A program made the position numbers and the translations under genes. Positions 44,043-54,622 of a stretch of DNA of 64,000 nucleotides are shown here, piece after piece. The first letter of the stretch is position 1, and each line of letters begins with the position of its first letter. Below the pieces are notes generated by a model. The model did no database searches. It was not told the origin of the DNA and saw only the letters and a program-made list of their open reading frames with translations. Source of the DNA: Nematopogon swammerdamellus (lineage: Eukaryota; Arthropoda; Insecta; Lepidoptera; Adelidae); assembly GCA_946902875.1 (NCBI GenBank), contig OX336354.1:8157247-8221246 (forward strand), written 5' to 3'.

Positions 44043-44142
44043 CTTTAATTAATTACTACTAGGTACTTAAATTAAAGAACGGTAATTATGACCTAAAATT
44101 CGTTGACTGCCCAGGTAGGTCGAGCGGCATTAAAGTTTTGAG

Positions 44143-44358
44143 GGAACTGTAGGTGCTGATTCGGCTTATAGGTTTTTTTATGTACTCCGGTATGACCAGT
44201 CGATATCGCCTCGGAGAAGGTAGATACCATAAGAAGGGAGTACCGCAAATCTGCTGGCATGGAATCTCAATGAGCGTGGTTTCGCGAGGAGAAGTAAATT
44301 TGGCTCTAACGACTGCACCCTTGGTCTCGACACAGTCACCTATGCTGATTTCATAAAA
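44143..44358 (+). mobile_element. Degraded SINE-B-like copy
   Basis: Weak matches to SINE-B: TACTCCGGTATGACC, GATATCGCCTCGGAGAAGG and GGAATCTCAATG. Strand and limits are uncertain. Confidence 0.3.
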
Positions 44359-44361
44359 AAA

Positions 44362-44440
44362 CTAATAATGCTCTTCATATATGCTCGTCGGTTAGGAGTA
44401 CCACGCACTTGACCCTTACTGAGCACATGCCGGATCTGGA
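44362..44440 (-). mobile_element. RTE-type LINE fragment
   Basis: 'AATGCTCTTCATATATGCTC' and TACCACGCACTTGACCC are the complement of the 49.5-kb RTE segment encoding GQVRST and CMKN. Confidence 0.65.
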
Positions 44441-45889
44441 GGTACGTTCTTTTAATTATATAGTCCTAAATCATATAGTTATTTACTTACTGTAATTATA
44501 CACCACCTTGTACGTACATATAGCATCGACCACGGTGTTCCGGCCGTGTTCAAACTCGGGAAAATTTGACCCAGTTACCTATACCGAACTAAATGCCTAG
44601 TTAGTCATATTATAGCCTTGTGGTGACACTTTCAGCATTGTTCAGGACTGAAAGAATTCCGTTCCAATGGTGACCTGGGGAGCAAGGTACGAACGATCAA
44701 TAGAAATAACATAATATGTTATTTATAATTATATACTTATTCTATTATATTACATATTTTTGTGTAACGTTTTAGGGTTCAAAATGTACACTGCTGTATT
44801 AATAATTTTAAAATAAAAATATCGAAGAGCATAACCGGATGTCAGTTTTGGTACGTTTATTTTGGTACTATATTTGGCAAGAAATTATAAAATTAATAAA
44901 CAATTACAGCATTTCATTTTTTTTATTATCATTTTTTTTTAACTTTATAGATTTTATCTTCTTAAACTAATGACTGTTTTGGCATCACTCAAGAAAATAT
45001 CCTTTTAATAATAATAAAATTTTCGGCAAATTATTAACTAAATTTATTGAATTTTATTCGAATAATACCCCTACCGGTTATATCCCACGTGTTGCGTGAT
45101 CGCAAGTACCCAACTTCGACAGTTCAAAGGCTTTATTTAAAAAAACAAGGGCGAGCCTATATTTAACCCACCATCGCATACCGGAACCAACTCGTAGAAA
45201 AACAATTACTTTGTAAACTATGCAAATATACATGACATGAGACAGCTGGACGACAGTTGCGTGTTGTTGAAAGTCTCAAACGCGTAAACTCGTTTGCATA
45301 CAATGTTGTCGCGTGAAAATGGGGAATTTCGTGTCACATAAATGCAAAGATAAAGCCTTTTGCATGTAGGTACGTTTTTAATAAATTATATAAAGTTGGA
45401 GGAATTTGTTATTTTTCCATTAAATATATTTTATTTTCTTATACAAATTATATAACAAAGGGGGGCTTATTTTCTAAGCAGTCTTTTTAATCTCTGCCGG
45501 TCAACCAGTTTATTTATTTATACATTTCTGTGGGTATTTACCGAAATAACGCTTAAAAACAAATTATAACATGTTCATAAATTAATGACAAAACAACAAA
45601 TACAATTCGGACTATACCTATTTGCTAGTTAGTAATATTATAATATTTATAAGTCATACCTTTTTTAGAATGTTTATTGTTTTAATCGTCGAGATAAAAA
45701 GAATAAAGGCGCGGCTCATACAAAATAATTTACAAATTCTGGCAGGCTGAACTGATGCCGGCTATATTGAAAACTGACGTATGAAGTAATTTTTGGTAAC
45801 TATCGTTCGACAAATTTGATACCCTAACCCACCCCGCGTCTCTTTATTATTTTCTCGAACGTTTTACCGAAAACTATTAAATAATTTTG
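44441..45889. other. Anonymous AT-rich sequence
   Basis: No gene, RNA or repeat partner recognised. Confidence 0.4.
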
Positions 45890-46168
45890 ATGGATGATTG
45901 GAGACTAACGAAAGAAATTTATGAAGCAAATGTGAGTGGAAGAGTCGGGAAGGGTCGCCCTAGACGCACTTAACTGGACCAGATCGGGCATGTGCTCAAA
46001 AAGGGGCAAGTGCGTAGTACCCGTAACCGACGAGCATGCATGAAGAACATTATGGGAGTGGAAGAGGCGGCAGAGGTGTGTCAGGATCGTGGCACGTGGA
46101 GATCCGTTGTCTCTGCCTACCCCACCGGGAAACAGGCGTGACGCTATGTATGTATGTATGTATTTTGA
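45890..46168 (+). pseudogene. RTE-type LINE, C-terminal tail
   Basis: Translates in broken frames to a RLTKEIYEANV-like start, GRPRR, LDQIGHVLKKGQV, RSTRN and 'AYPTGKQA', then the (TATG)n tail at 46147-46162. ACTTAACTGG carries an in-frame stop where related copies have Tyr-Leu. It contains only the region after the reverse transcriptase. Paralogous to 49267-49665. Confidence 0.8.
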
Positions 46169-46275
46169 TTTTAAACGCTAAGTCCGTGAATCACCTCCTC
46201 CGTGCAAATTTTGAATTAAATATAGTTGACCTAGATAGCCCGTTTAAAAATTACAGAAAAAATTTCATGTAATCA

Positions 46276-46667
46276 GGTATGGGTGGCTGAGTCAGAGGGG
46301 TCAAAGCGCATGCTCTGACCAGCCAATATACCTCCGAGATGATAGGTGCCATACCGGAGACTTCCCTTTGGATTGCTGGCTATACTACACTTGAGGCGAA
46401 CCCGGCCGAGACTGATAACAGCCATCTTAAATCCATTACGGTGGTACCAACCCAGTCGGCTACAATTTGAGCTTACCACCTAGTAAGGGGCAAGGGAAGG
46501 TAACTGCAGTTTTACACCGTTTCCGAATGGTGAAGCAGCAGGTGTAGGTATGCACGTAAATTTTTCCGTCAGAATAAAAACTTATTGGTACACGCTAACC
46601 CGAATCGAACCTCAGACCTCTTGCAATAGAAGCCGAGGCCCAGGCCACTCCGCCACGCGCCGCTTAA
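46276..46667 (-). mobile_element. SINE-B copy, nearly complete
   Basis: Minus-strand order: tRNA-like head near 46667-46590 (GGCGGAGTGGCCTGGGC A box, GAGGTTCGATTCGGG B box), 'ACACCTGCTGCTTCACC', shared body (GGTTGGTACCACCG), GGAAGTCTCCGGTATGG and GACTCAGCCACCCATACC. The A-tail is lost. Confidence 0.82.
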
Positions 46668-47238
46668 GACAAACATCATCTGAATTCTTTTACAGTGGCA
46701 GAGTCGTATTTTTTCCAACTCATTTAAGATTAACCAGGACGAGAAAAATATTTTCACATTTATCCTTCACGGATAAACGCCCTGAATATAACGATCAGAA
46801 AAAATATATCCTAAGCTAACACATCGACACAAGTTTATTCATAAACTGTCAGAACCAGTCGACCAACCGCACGCGTGCCTCAACAATCGAAGGGAACTCC
46901 AAAATACCGCAAAGAATTTCTCCGACCGTATCTTCAGGTCATTAAAGCTGACAAAAAAATATTTCTTTCATCGGTGTTTGAGATATTTATAACGTTACCA
47001 TTATGATTGAAATGAGACAGCGGACCGGACCCTTGTCTAAACCGCAGGTGCCGCCGGCTGCGGTGAAAGAAACTCTGAGAGTCCGCAAGAAGCGTTGAAA
47101 GATGACCCCACGGGGGCTGGCTGTAATTTGATTCCGTTACCGAAGGCCGCAATAATTTATCGAGCGCGTGTTGAAATAATTTCTGTGAACGAAATTAAGG
47201 CAATTGTCTTCAGCCCCTTAAGCGTCGGTGGCAAGACG
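46668..47238. other. Anonymous sequence
   Basis: The open frame that runs into the 84-bp array begins at 47095. Its first 48 codons show no domain. Confidence 0.4.
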
Positions 47239-48595
47239 TTGTTGCCGCGCCTAAAGGGGACCGAAACGTCGGTGTCAACCACGTCCTTTCCAGCGGCACT
47301 GCCGACGACGTTCGGCATTGACACTCTGTTGCCGCACCTGAAGGGGACCGAAACGTCGGTAGCAAGCACGTCCGTCCCAGCGGCACTGCCGACGTTCGGC
47401 ATTAACACTCTGTTGCCGCACCTAAAGGGGACCGAAACGTCGGTGTCAACCACGTCCTTGCCAGCGGCACTGCCGACGTTCGGCATTGACACTCTGTTGC
47501 CGCGCCTAAAGGGGACCGAAACGTCGGTGTCAATCACGTCCTTGCCAGCGGCACTGCCGACGTTCGGCATAGACACTCTGTTGCCGCACCTAAAGGGGAC
47601 CGAAACGTCGGTGTCAACCACGTCCTTGCCAGCGGCACTGCCGACGTTCGGCATTGTCACTCTGTTGCCGCACCTAAAGGGGACCGAAACGTCGGTGTCA
47701 ACCACGTCCTTGCCAGCGGCACTGCCGACGTTCGGCATTGACACTCTGTTACCGCACCTAAAGGGGACCGAAACGTCGGTGTCAAACACGTCCTTGCCAG
47801 GGGCACTGCCGACGTTCGGCATTGACACTCTGTTGCCGCACCTAAAGGGGACCGAAACGTCGGTAGCAAGCACGTCCTTGCCAGTGGCATTGCCGACGTT
47901 CAGCATTGACACTATGTTGCTGTGCCTAAAGGGTACCGAAACGTCCGTAGCAAGCACGTCCTTGCCAGCGGCACTGCCGACGTTCAGCATTGACACTCTG
48001 TTGCTGCGCCTAAAGGGTACCGAAACGTCGGTAGCAAGCACGGCCTTGCCAGTGGCATTGCCGACGTTCAGCATTGACACTCTGTTGCTGCGCCCAAAGG
48101 GTACCGAAACGTCGGTAGTAAGCACGGCCTTGCCAGTGGCATTGCCGACGTTCAGCATTGACACTCTGTTGCTGCGCCTAAAGGGTACCGAAACGTCGGT
48201 AGCAAGCACGGCCTTGCCAGTGGCATTGCCGACGTTCAGCATTGACACTCTGTTGCTGCGCCCAAAGGGTACCGAAACGTCGGTAGTAAGCACGGCCTTG
48301 CCAGTGGCATTGCCGACGTTCAGCATTGACACTCTGTTGCTGCGCCTAAAGGGTACCGAAACGTCGGTAGCAAGCACGTCCTTGCCAGCGGTACTGCCGA
48401 CGTTCGGCATTGACACTCTTTTGCCCGCACCTAAAGGGGACCGAAACGTCGTCGGTGACATGCACGTCCTTGCCTGCAGCACTGCCGACTTTCGGCATTG
48501 ACACTCTGTTGCCGCACCCAAACTGGACCGAAACGTCAGTGGCAACCAGGTCCTTGCTAGCGGCACTGCCGACGTTCAACATTGACACTCTCTTT
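47239..48595. repeat. 84-bp tandem repeat, about 16 copies, open on both strands
   Basis: Unit: CTAAAGGGGACCGAAACGTC, GGTGTCAACCACGTCCTTG, CCAGCGGCACTGCCGACGTT, CGGCATTGACACTCTGTT. Because 84 is 28 codons, the stop-free unit opens a 468-codon plus-strand frame (47095-48501; unit LKGTETSVSTTSLPAALPTF) and a 469-codon minus-strand frame (48566-47157; unit like NRVSMPNVGSAAGKDV). Early units are one subtype; later ones (GGGTACCGAAACG, CAGCATTGAC) are a second, partly in an alternating 168-bp pair. An extra C near 48424 shifts the plus frame. No signal peptide or known domain. Repeat DNA rather than a gene is more likely. Confidence 0.9.
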
Positions 48596-49266
48596 GAATA
48601 TAGACATAAGTCTAAATTTTAGTTCAAAAACAGATGAAGATATCTATTTGATCTAATTCACTCTGTTGTCAACTATAAAAGAGCTTTCCAGTTTTGCGCG
48701 CCGCGCCGCCGTAAATAAGATCTTGGAAGTTTGTTGGTGTTTTTAGTCGTTAATTTGTTGTGTTTGTGTATAAAATTCAAAAGATTACAACATTTCTGAA
48801 GTGATCATGCTATTATTGGAGAATTTTATTAATTCGCGTGTGTGAAATCGAAACAAAACATAACCTCAATTTATTTGTGAAGTGCAATATTCAACTCACA
48901 ATTTGAAATCAAAACAAACGTCAGTGCACAACTTGGTACTACCTGGTATCTCACCAATGGTACTACTTGGTATCTCATCTTAGCTGCAGTCTGGAAGGTG
49001 GAGATAGCCTTGTAGACAATGTTCGCTAGAAAATTGCAGGAAGTTGAACATTGCTCTTCTCAAGGTCTACTTTAAGTTCACTTGACCATCCAGTAGGCAA
49101 CGCACCATATCAAACCGAAGACTACCTCTTGACCTATGGCTACTAAGTGCCACTTTATTTCAAGAATAGTTTTATGTCTGCGACAAACATGTCCGATTTT
49201 TTTTATTGTACCTACCCTTTGGAAATGTCATCTTTCTCATACTGAAATAGTTCTAATGCCATTGCA
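48596..49266. other. Anonymous sequence
   Basis: A short CTACTTGGTATCTCA-type duplication at 48935-48980. No gene recognised. Confidence 0.4.
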
Positions 49267-49665
49267 ATAAAGGTGGTTTATACTCTGCATGAAAGATAGA
49301 TTGAGAAATATTGTAGTGCGAGAGCTCTGTGGTCTGAGAGAAGATATAGTGACAAGGATTGAGAAAGGAATGCTTCGGTGGTTCGGTCATGTTGGAAGAA
49401 TGGATGATAGGTGACTAACGAAAGAAATGTATGAAGCTAATGTGAAAGGAAGAGCCGGGAAGGGTCGCCCTAGACGCACGTACCTGGACCAGATCGGGCA
49501 TGTGCTCAAAAAGGGTCAAGTGCGTAGTACCCGTAACCGACAAGCATGTATGAAGAACATTATGAGAGTGGAAGAGGCGGCAAAGGAGTGTCAGAATCGT
49601 GGCACGTGGAAATCTATTGTCTCTGCCTACCCCACCGAGAAACAGGCGTGATGCTAGGTATGTAT
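49267..49665 (+). pseudogene. RTE-type LINE, C-terminal region
   Basis: The frame reads IEKGMLRWFGHVGRMDDR, then a TGA at about 49411 where related elements have Arg, then LTKEMYEANVKGRAGKGRPR, 'YLDQIGHVLKKGQV' and ending 'SAYPTEKQA' with stop and TATG repeats. The RWFGHV...GRPR...W pattern is the conserved C-terminal tail of RTE/endonuclease-reverse-transcriptase LINEs. The RT is absent. This is the best preserved of at least five copies (12.0, 44.4, 45.9, 49.3, 55.7 kb). Confidence 0.85.
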
Positions 49666-50392
49666 GTGTATACTCTGCATAGGCAAAGCCACATTGCGGA
49701 GAGCAGAAGATGCAAGAACTTAATTGCATAAACACATAATTGATTGCCTTAGTGCACGGGTTGGTTGGTGTATGTATAGAGCAATGCTGTGTTAATGGTA
49801 GCGTTCCGTTGCTGTGATTGGTGAGCGCTCTGCCGCCTGCGTCCCTGGTACCACGTTTGATACGAACATGGTTTACTGAACAGATAATTACACCTGCTTC
49901 TTGTCGTAACTAGATGGCACTGTTTCCTTTTGGTTGTGCCGGCTACACTGAACTGGACGAAAAACACGGACTATGTTTCAAAGTCGACCAAAATATCCTA
50001 GGAAGTTTCTTGTCGGTCTTATTCGTGGCTATAATAGAAACGGATAGAATAAAATGGTGACAAGTTCGAGTGCTACTGCTATAAGAATGCTGAACAATAA
50101 ATAAACAATTTCCATCAGTACGACCGACCTTCATCTCAAACGACCTTCATTCAGTGTGGATGGCTGCTTAGAAGGTAAAATTCCGATCCTTCTCAGAGAA
50201 TTACTATCAATGTTATTCGACATGTTCAGTTTTAACATAACTGTATCTATCAAAGCAGATCCATAGCCTTTTGAAAACACCATTTGATTTATTCGCTCTA
50301 TAAAAAAAAATCATTAATATGTCTTTCGCGTTGAAGAAATGTACCTGTGAACTTATGAAACTCAGACAGAGAGAGGCCACGAGCCGCGCGAG
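49666..50392. other. SINE-A remnants in anonymous DNA
   Basis: 'GTGCCGGCTACACTGAACTG' (about 49935) and ACGACCGACCTTCATCTC... 'CATTCAGTGTGG' (50120-50160) are pieces of minus-strand SINE-A separated by about 130 bp containing 'TTTCTTGTCGGTC' repeat debris. The rest was not assigned. Confidence 0.5.
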
Positions 50393-50584
50393 ATGAGGAC
50401 TCAACACATTTTAGTACTGCCAGCCCTAATGGTACATTTGTATTTACTTTGTACCAGTCTTGGGTCTGCGCCCGTTTCATTGTGTGAGGAGTGCCCGGAG
50501 GAATTGTTGCCATCCGCGGCTATTTCGGAGGGACGTCTCTCCATTAGATTCCGGACACCGTTGGACGGACCGCTGAGCATTTGA
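50393..50584 (+). CDS. Small open frame with signal-peptide-like start (weak)
   Basis: A 63-residue frame starts ATGAGGACTCAACAC. Residues 1-25 look like a signal peptide (hydrophobic LVLPALMVHLYLLCTSLG, then small residues GSA). The remainder has a CEEC motif, acidic residues and no repeats, ending PLDGPLSI. It is one of few non-repeat frames here with a biased hydrophobic N-terminus. No family was recognised and no introns, poly-A signal or homologue can be shown. A chance frame is quite possible. Confidence 0.18.
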   Translation: MRTQHILVLPALMVHLYLLCTSLGSAPVSLCEECPEELLPSAAISEGRLSIRFRTPLDGPLSI

Positions 50585-50737
50585 AATTAAAGTGTGTACC
50601 GAGTACGCGCTGTAGTGGGCTTTCTAAATTGCGGTAGTGTTTCAGTGTTATTATAGTTCTTGGTGGGAGGACTGACGGAATCAGTAAGGGAGATAAGGTC
50701 CGCATTGGGAATTTGGGACTACTCGACTATAACAAGG

Positions 50738-50861
50738 ACCTACAATTTTACACCAGCTCCGGACGGTGAAGCAGCAGTTGTAGGTATGCACTTAAATGAT
50801 TCAGTCCGAAAAAACTCATCGGTGCATTTCGACCGGATTCGAAGCCACCATAGACAACCCA
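50738..50861 (-). mobile_element. SINE-B 5' part
   Basis: ACACCAGCTCCGGACGGTGA, 'GTAGGTATGCAC' and GACCGGATTCGAAGCC: the region joining the tRNA-like head to the body. Confidence 0.65.
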
Positions 50862-51190
50862 GATATAGGACATGTAAATAGGCAGAGTGGTCAGATTCTT
50901 CAGTATTCATGTTTATGCTGTAAATATGAATGCTCTTGTGAGCGGTAGTATGGGTTAATTATTTAGAAGTTACTATAATATAATATGTCTCTGCCTACCC
51001 CACCGGGAAACAGGCGTGACGCTATGTATGTATGTATGTAATATAATACTTATAAGGTACTAACAAAACATTGTGACTTGCGAAGTTTGTTTGTCAGTTC
51101 TTCTTCGCATTGAATTTAGAACTGGCGGAATTTTCGACATATCCAAGCGTAGGTTACCTACCTGTGGATGAAATTATACAATAAACAATA
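50862..51190 (+). repeat. Repeat R copy 3, interrupted
   Basis: Matches the other R copies but carries a 56-bp insertion at 50985-51040. Confidence 0.87.
50985..51040 (+). mobile_element. 56-bp RTE 3'-end insertion with target duplication
   Basis: 'TCTCTGCCTACCCCACCGGG', 'AAACAGGCGTGACGCTATG' and TATGTATGTATGTA are the RTE 3' terminus. ATATAAT is present on both sides (50978-50984, 51041-51047), and the other two R copies have the empty site. Confidence 0.88.
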
Positions 51191-51340
51191 AACCGGATGT
51201 GGTGAAATCGACCCCTAGAGAAATATCTTTTTTATCTAACTGACATGCTTGCATCAGTGGCTGGGTACTGGCTGGCTGGGTGGTCGATGCACGGTATACT
51301 ACATCACAATAATAATACTAGATTCTTTATGTTACTTTCC

Positions 51341-51612
51341 TGCCGATTTCAATACTTCGTTGCATCGATCGTGTTCCTGCCCATTTCAGTACTTCGTTGC
51401 ATCGTGCGTGTTCCTGCTCTTTGCAGTATTTCGTTGGACCGTGCGTGTTCCTGCTCTTTTCAGTACTTCGTTGCATCGTGCGTGTTCCTGCCCATTTCAG
51501 TACTTTGTTGCACCGTGTTCCTGTCCATTTCAGTATTGCGTTGCATCGTGCGTGTTCCTGCTCTTTTCAGTACTTCGTTGCACCGTGCGTGTTCCTACCC
51601 AATTCAGTACTT
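51341..51612. repeat. 37-bp minisatellite, 7 copies
   Basis: Unit: GTGCGTGTTCCTGCTCTTTT + CAGTACTTCGTTGCATC. One unit (near 51507) is shortened by 4 nt. It opens overlapping frames in all three plus frames; none is believed. Confidence 0.93.
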
Positions 51613-52403
51613 TTTCAGTATTCGTGCCGGACACACTGGATTGAACTGGATAGATGAATAGAACTGTTTATCTTAGTCTTTTCCACCGATCTTTACAGGT
51701 GTAGAAAACTTGCCGTACCTCAGGTCCAGCCAGTAACGGCCTGTTAAGAACTCAAGAAGTCTCGAGTGGACAATGAAATCTCAAAAGAAACAATAAATTG
51801 GCGCCCGAAGAACCGCGAAAGGATTTGAAATATGCCCTCTTGCCACGAAGAATGACGATAAATCTTTTGAAATGCCCCCGGCCGGAACTTCAAAGGCCCT
51901 TACCGGTTCACTCTCTGCTCTCGCAAGATGTGCCTCTCCCGCCCCTCCCCCCCTCCCCCGCTTCCTGCCCTTCACAGCGTGGGCGTTCTGTTTTCTTTCT
52001 CGCGCTAGTGTTCGGCTTCTCGGCTGTTTTTTCTGAAGCATATTTTATTAGCGTAGAATTTACGAAATAATTTAAACAATCTTGAGGTTCGCGGATGAAT
52101 CTCGTGAAAGAAATGTGCGTTTCTCGCATAAAACTTTATTGTTTGGAAATAAATTTTGTTTGGAGAAAAAATTCGTTTTTATCGCAATTTTGCGAGTGTA
52201 AATTTCTGTTATGCGACCACAAACGGCTCGGCCGCAGGGAATCATTCATCACGTGTATGTACATACATGTTACAGTGTACATACAGAACTGTGACCGCGT
52301 TCGCTATTGATGTTTTGATGGAACTCAGAAATAATAATCTACTTGTGGTTTATTTTAAATATATATATGTAAAAACCCCGACTAAGGGATAAGGACAAGA
52401 TAC
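51613..52403. other. Anonymous sequence
   Basis: C-rich block 51925-51965 (CCGCCCCTCCCCCCCTCCC). Overlapping open frames on both strands without motifs. Confidence 0.4.
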
Positions 52404-52605
52404 CGTGTTAAAGGGCGGCAGAGAGTCGTGCAGCAGGTGGGTCTTTGTGCATTACTTGCTGCTTGAAAGTTATCTTGTCCGAATACTTTGCTGAACGCGG
52501 TGGTCGATGTTGTGTTGCAATTTTCCAGAGTTCTTGCAGTACAACACCGATTACTCTTCTTACCCTGATTGTCGGGATGTAGCGTGTGTGGTATGTATGC
52601 ATGTA
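52404..52605 (-). repeat. Repeat K, full copy
   Basis: Minus-strand hairpin part GTGTTGTACTGCAAGAACTC...GCAACACAACAT and second half with 'GCAGCAGGTGGGTCTTTG' complement. It ends in a TATGTATGC microsatellite. Confidence 0.75.
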
Positions 52606-53087
52606 TGTATCTTTATTTTAAGAACATAGAGTGAGTACTAAGGAAGAGTACGCTCAATTTATGACTGTTATTACAACATAGATTTTTTTATTATTATGAA
52701 AATACCTCTGGATATACGTGACAGCAAGATATGAGGTATGAAAGCGCTGAGTGAGCGAGTCGTGATATGACTTTCGGAAGTCCAATAAAACTTTACTTTC
52801 CTGCCCTTTTTACGCGACATGATATTGCTTTTGTTTTTATAGTTGGCTGATCGTTAGCGAAGACAGAATATGGAGGAGGCGTATATGTTTTCCAAAGTAA
52901 TAGTGAAATATTTCTTGACTTTTGTAACTTTGAATAAGCAGGCAAATCAAATCGAACAGATACAAACACTACGATGCGATGCGGGCGAGGATGCGGGTTC
53001 AGAGTGTCGCAGAAAAACGAAGCAGTGATTCCTATAGGGTAGACTTCTGTCCGTTTTATTTTTTCCAAAACAAAAACAAAATTTACG
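52606..53087. other. Anonymous sequence
   Basis: 'TATCTTTATTTTAAGAACAT' near 52607 may be another repeat tail. No gene seen. Confidence 0.4.
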
Positions 53088-53493
53088 CGGTGGGTGGCCG
53101 AGTGGTTTGGGCATCGGCTTTTCATGCGAGAGGTCTGAGGTTCGAATCCAGTCGGCGTGTACCAATGACTTTTTTCTGACGAAAAAATTTACGTGCATAC
53201 CTACACCTGCTGCTTCACCGTTCGGAACCGGTGTAAAATTGTAGGTCGCTTCCCTGGCCCCTTACTAGGTGGTAGGCTCAAATTGTAGCCGACTGGGTTG
53301 GTACCACCGTACTGGATATAAGATGGCCGCATAGCAGCCTCGGTTGTGTTCTCCTCTAGTTCAGTATAGCCAGCAATCGAGGGAAGTCTCCGGTATGGCA
53401 CCTACCTTATCGGAGGTGATATTGGCTGGTCGGAGCATGCGCTTTGTCCCCTCTGACTCAGCCACCCATACCGGATAACATAAAAAAAAAATA
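53088..53493 (+). mobile_element. SINE-B, complete tRNA-headed copy
   Basis: Head 53088-53160 has a Leu/Ser-type tRNA look: A box TGGCCGAGTGGTTTGGGC, B box GAGGTTCGAATCCAG. Then a specific segment (ACACCTGCTGCTTCACCG), the body shared with SINE-A (TTGTAGGTCGCTTCC, ACTAGGTGGTAGG, GGTTGGTACCACCG, 'GTTCAGTATAGCC'), a 3' region (GGAGGTGATATTGGCTGG, 'CAGCCACCCATACCGGAT') and an A-tail (53483-53493). About 405 bp, no coding sequence. It is the reference copy for the family in this window. Confidence 0.9.
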
Positions 53494-53634
53494 TAACAAT
53501 ACCTGCTTTTGTTAAGGCTGCATACAAGGTTAAATTCCGCTGTTTCTGAGCCATCAAGTCAAATCAAACCAAATCAAATGAATTTATTTCTAAATTCATA
53601 TAAACAAACAATTTATATGTCTATTTCGTGGGTT

Positions 53635-53973
53635 GAGAAAAAAGGTTGACTCTGCGGGACCATCACATCACATCACGATGTCAGCTCATAGCACCTTGGG
53701 GAACCAGGTGCTATGTCAGCCTTTGGTCGTGCCGGCCACACTGTACTGGACGGAAAACACAAACTATGTACATAGCCACTTAGGCCGACCTTTCATTCAG
53801 TGCGGTGGTTCCAAATCGGGCGGTTTAAACCCTACCACCAAAGGTAAGAAGGGTAGGCACCTACAGTTTCACGTTGAATCCGAACCACGGTCAGCCTACA
53901 ACGGTCTAACGGTCACCCATCCAAGTTCTGACCGCGGTCGACCGACCGCACCAATGAGCTACCGAGGCTGACG
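53635..53973 (-). mobile_element. SINE-A copy with 5S module
   Basis: 5S-like module at 53973-53890 (GTCAGCCTCGGTAGCTCATT, 'CTTGGATGGGTGACCGTTAG', shortened internally), GGTTCGGATTCAACG, body, and a 3' end degraded into CATCACATCACATCAC repeats near 53660. Confidence 0.82.
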
Positions 53974-54221
53974 CAACATACTCGTATATTTTACTTAAGT
54001 AAATTCTATATATGAATCAACACAGAATATATGAGGGGTTATGAAGGTCCCTGGTCTGCGTAGTAGGTCGTTTATATTCAAAACGGATAAACCGATTTTC
54101 ATGCTGATTTCTGTAATATACGGATATCTAAAATATTATTCGGTTCTCAAGACCACGAACAATAATATTTATGGCGTAATATTTCCATAATATGTGAATA
54201 TTGAAATTTTTTTTTTTCATG

Positions 54222-54330
54222 CCGGCATGGCATTCGCTACCCCCGCATACGACCAAATGTCCATGGGCGTCGTTAGACACCTTATGGGTGGGACGGCGCC
54301 ACATGTCGCGCTTTCTATAAAAAAAAACAA
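54222..54330 (+). mobile_element. SINE-C 3' half
   Basis: CCGGCATGGCATTCGCTACC, AAATGTCCATGGGCGTCG, ACACCTTATGGGTGGGACGG, CGCGCTTTCTATAAAAAAAA. Confidence 0.82.
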
Positions 54331-54361
54331 CTACAAGCTTCACGAATAAATGGCACATTTT

Positions 54362-54622
54362 TTACATACATACATACCGCACGCTGTATACCGGCAATCG
54401 GGGTAGGCAGAGTATCGGTGTTGTGCTGCAAGTACTCTTGTAAATTACAGCACAACACCGACCACCACGTTTAGCAAATAATTCGGACAAAATAACAATA
54501 TCAAGCAGCTAGTAAGACAAAGACCCACCAGCTGCATGACTCTGTTGAAGGACCGTACCAAGGTGAGAGGTGGCTAACCTGTCGCCTTTTAGCACGCCAT
54601 CGTGCCTTTAACCTGCTCGTAT
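54362..54622 (+). repeat. Repeat K, reference copy
   Basis: Starts after (CATA)n with CCGCACGCTGTATACCGGC. It has a 13-bp hairpin GTGTTGTGCTG / CAGCACAACAC (54419-54455), then 'TATCAAGCAGCTAGTAAGAC', 'CCACCAGCTGCATGACTCTG' and TAGCACGCCATCGTGCC. Six or more copies or halves occur in the window. A Helitron-like microsatellite-flanked repeat is possible; no Rep/helicase is present. Confidence 0.8.

Noticed and set aside
51245..51661. 138-, 131- and 86-codon overlapping plus-strand frames
   Set aside because: All three frames are open over the same 37-bp minisatellite; no single frame is favoured.
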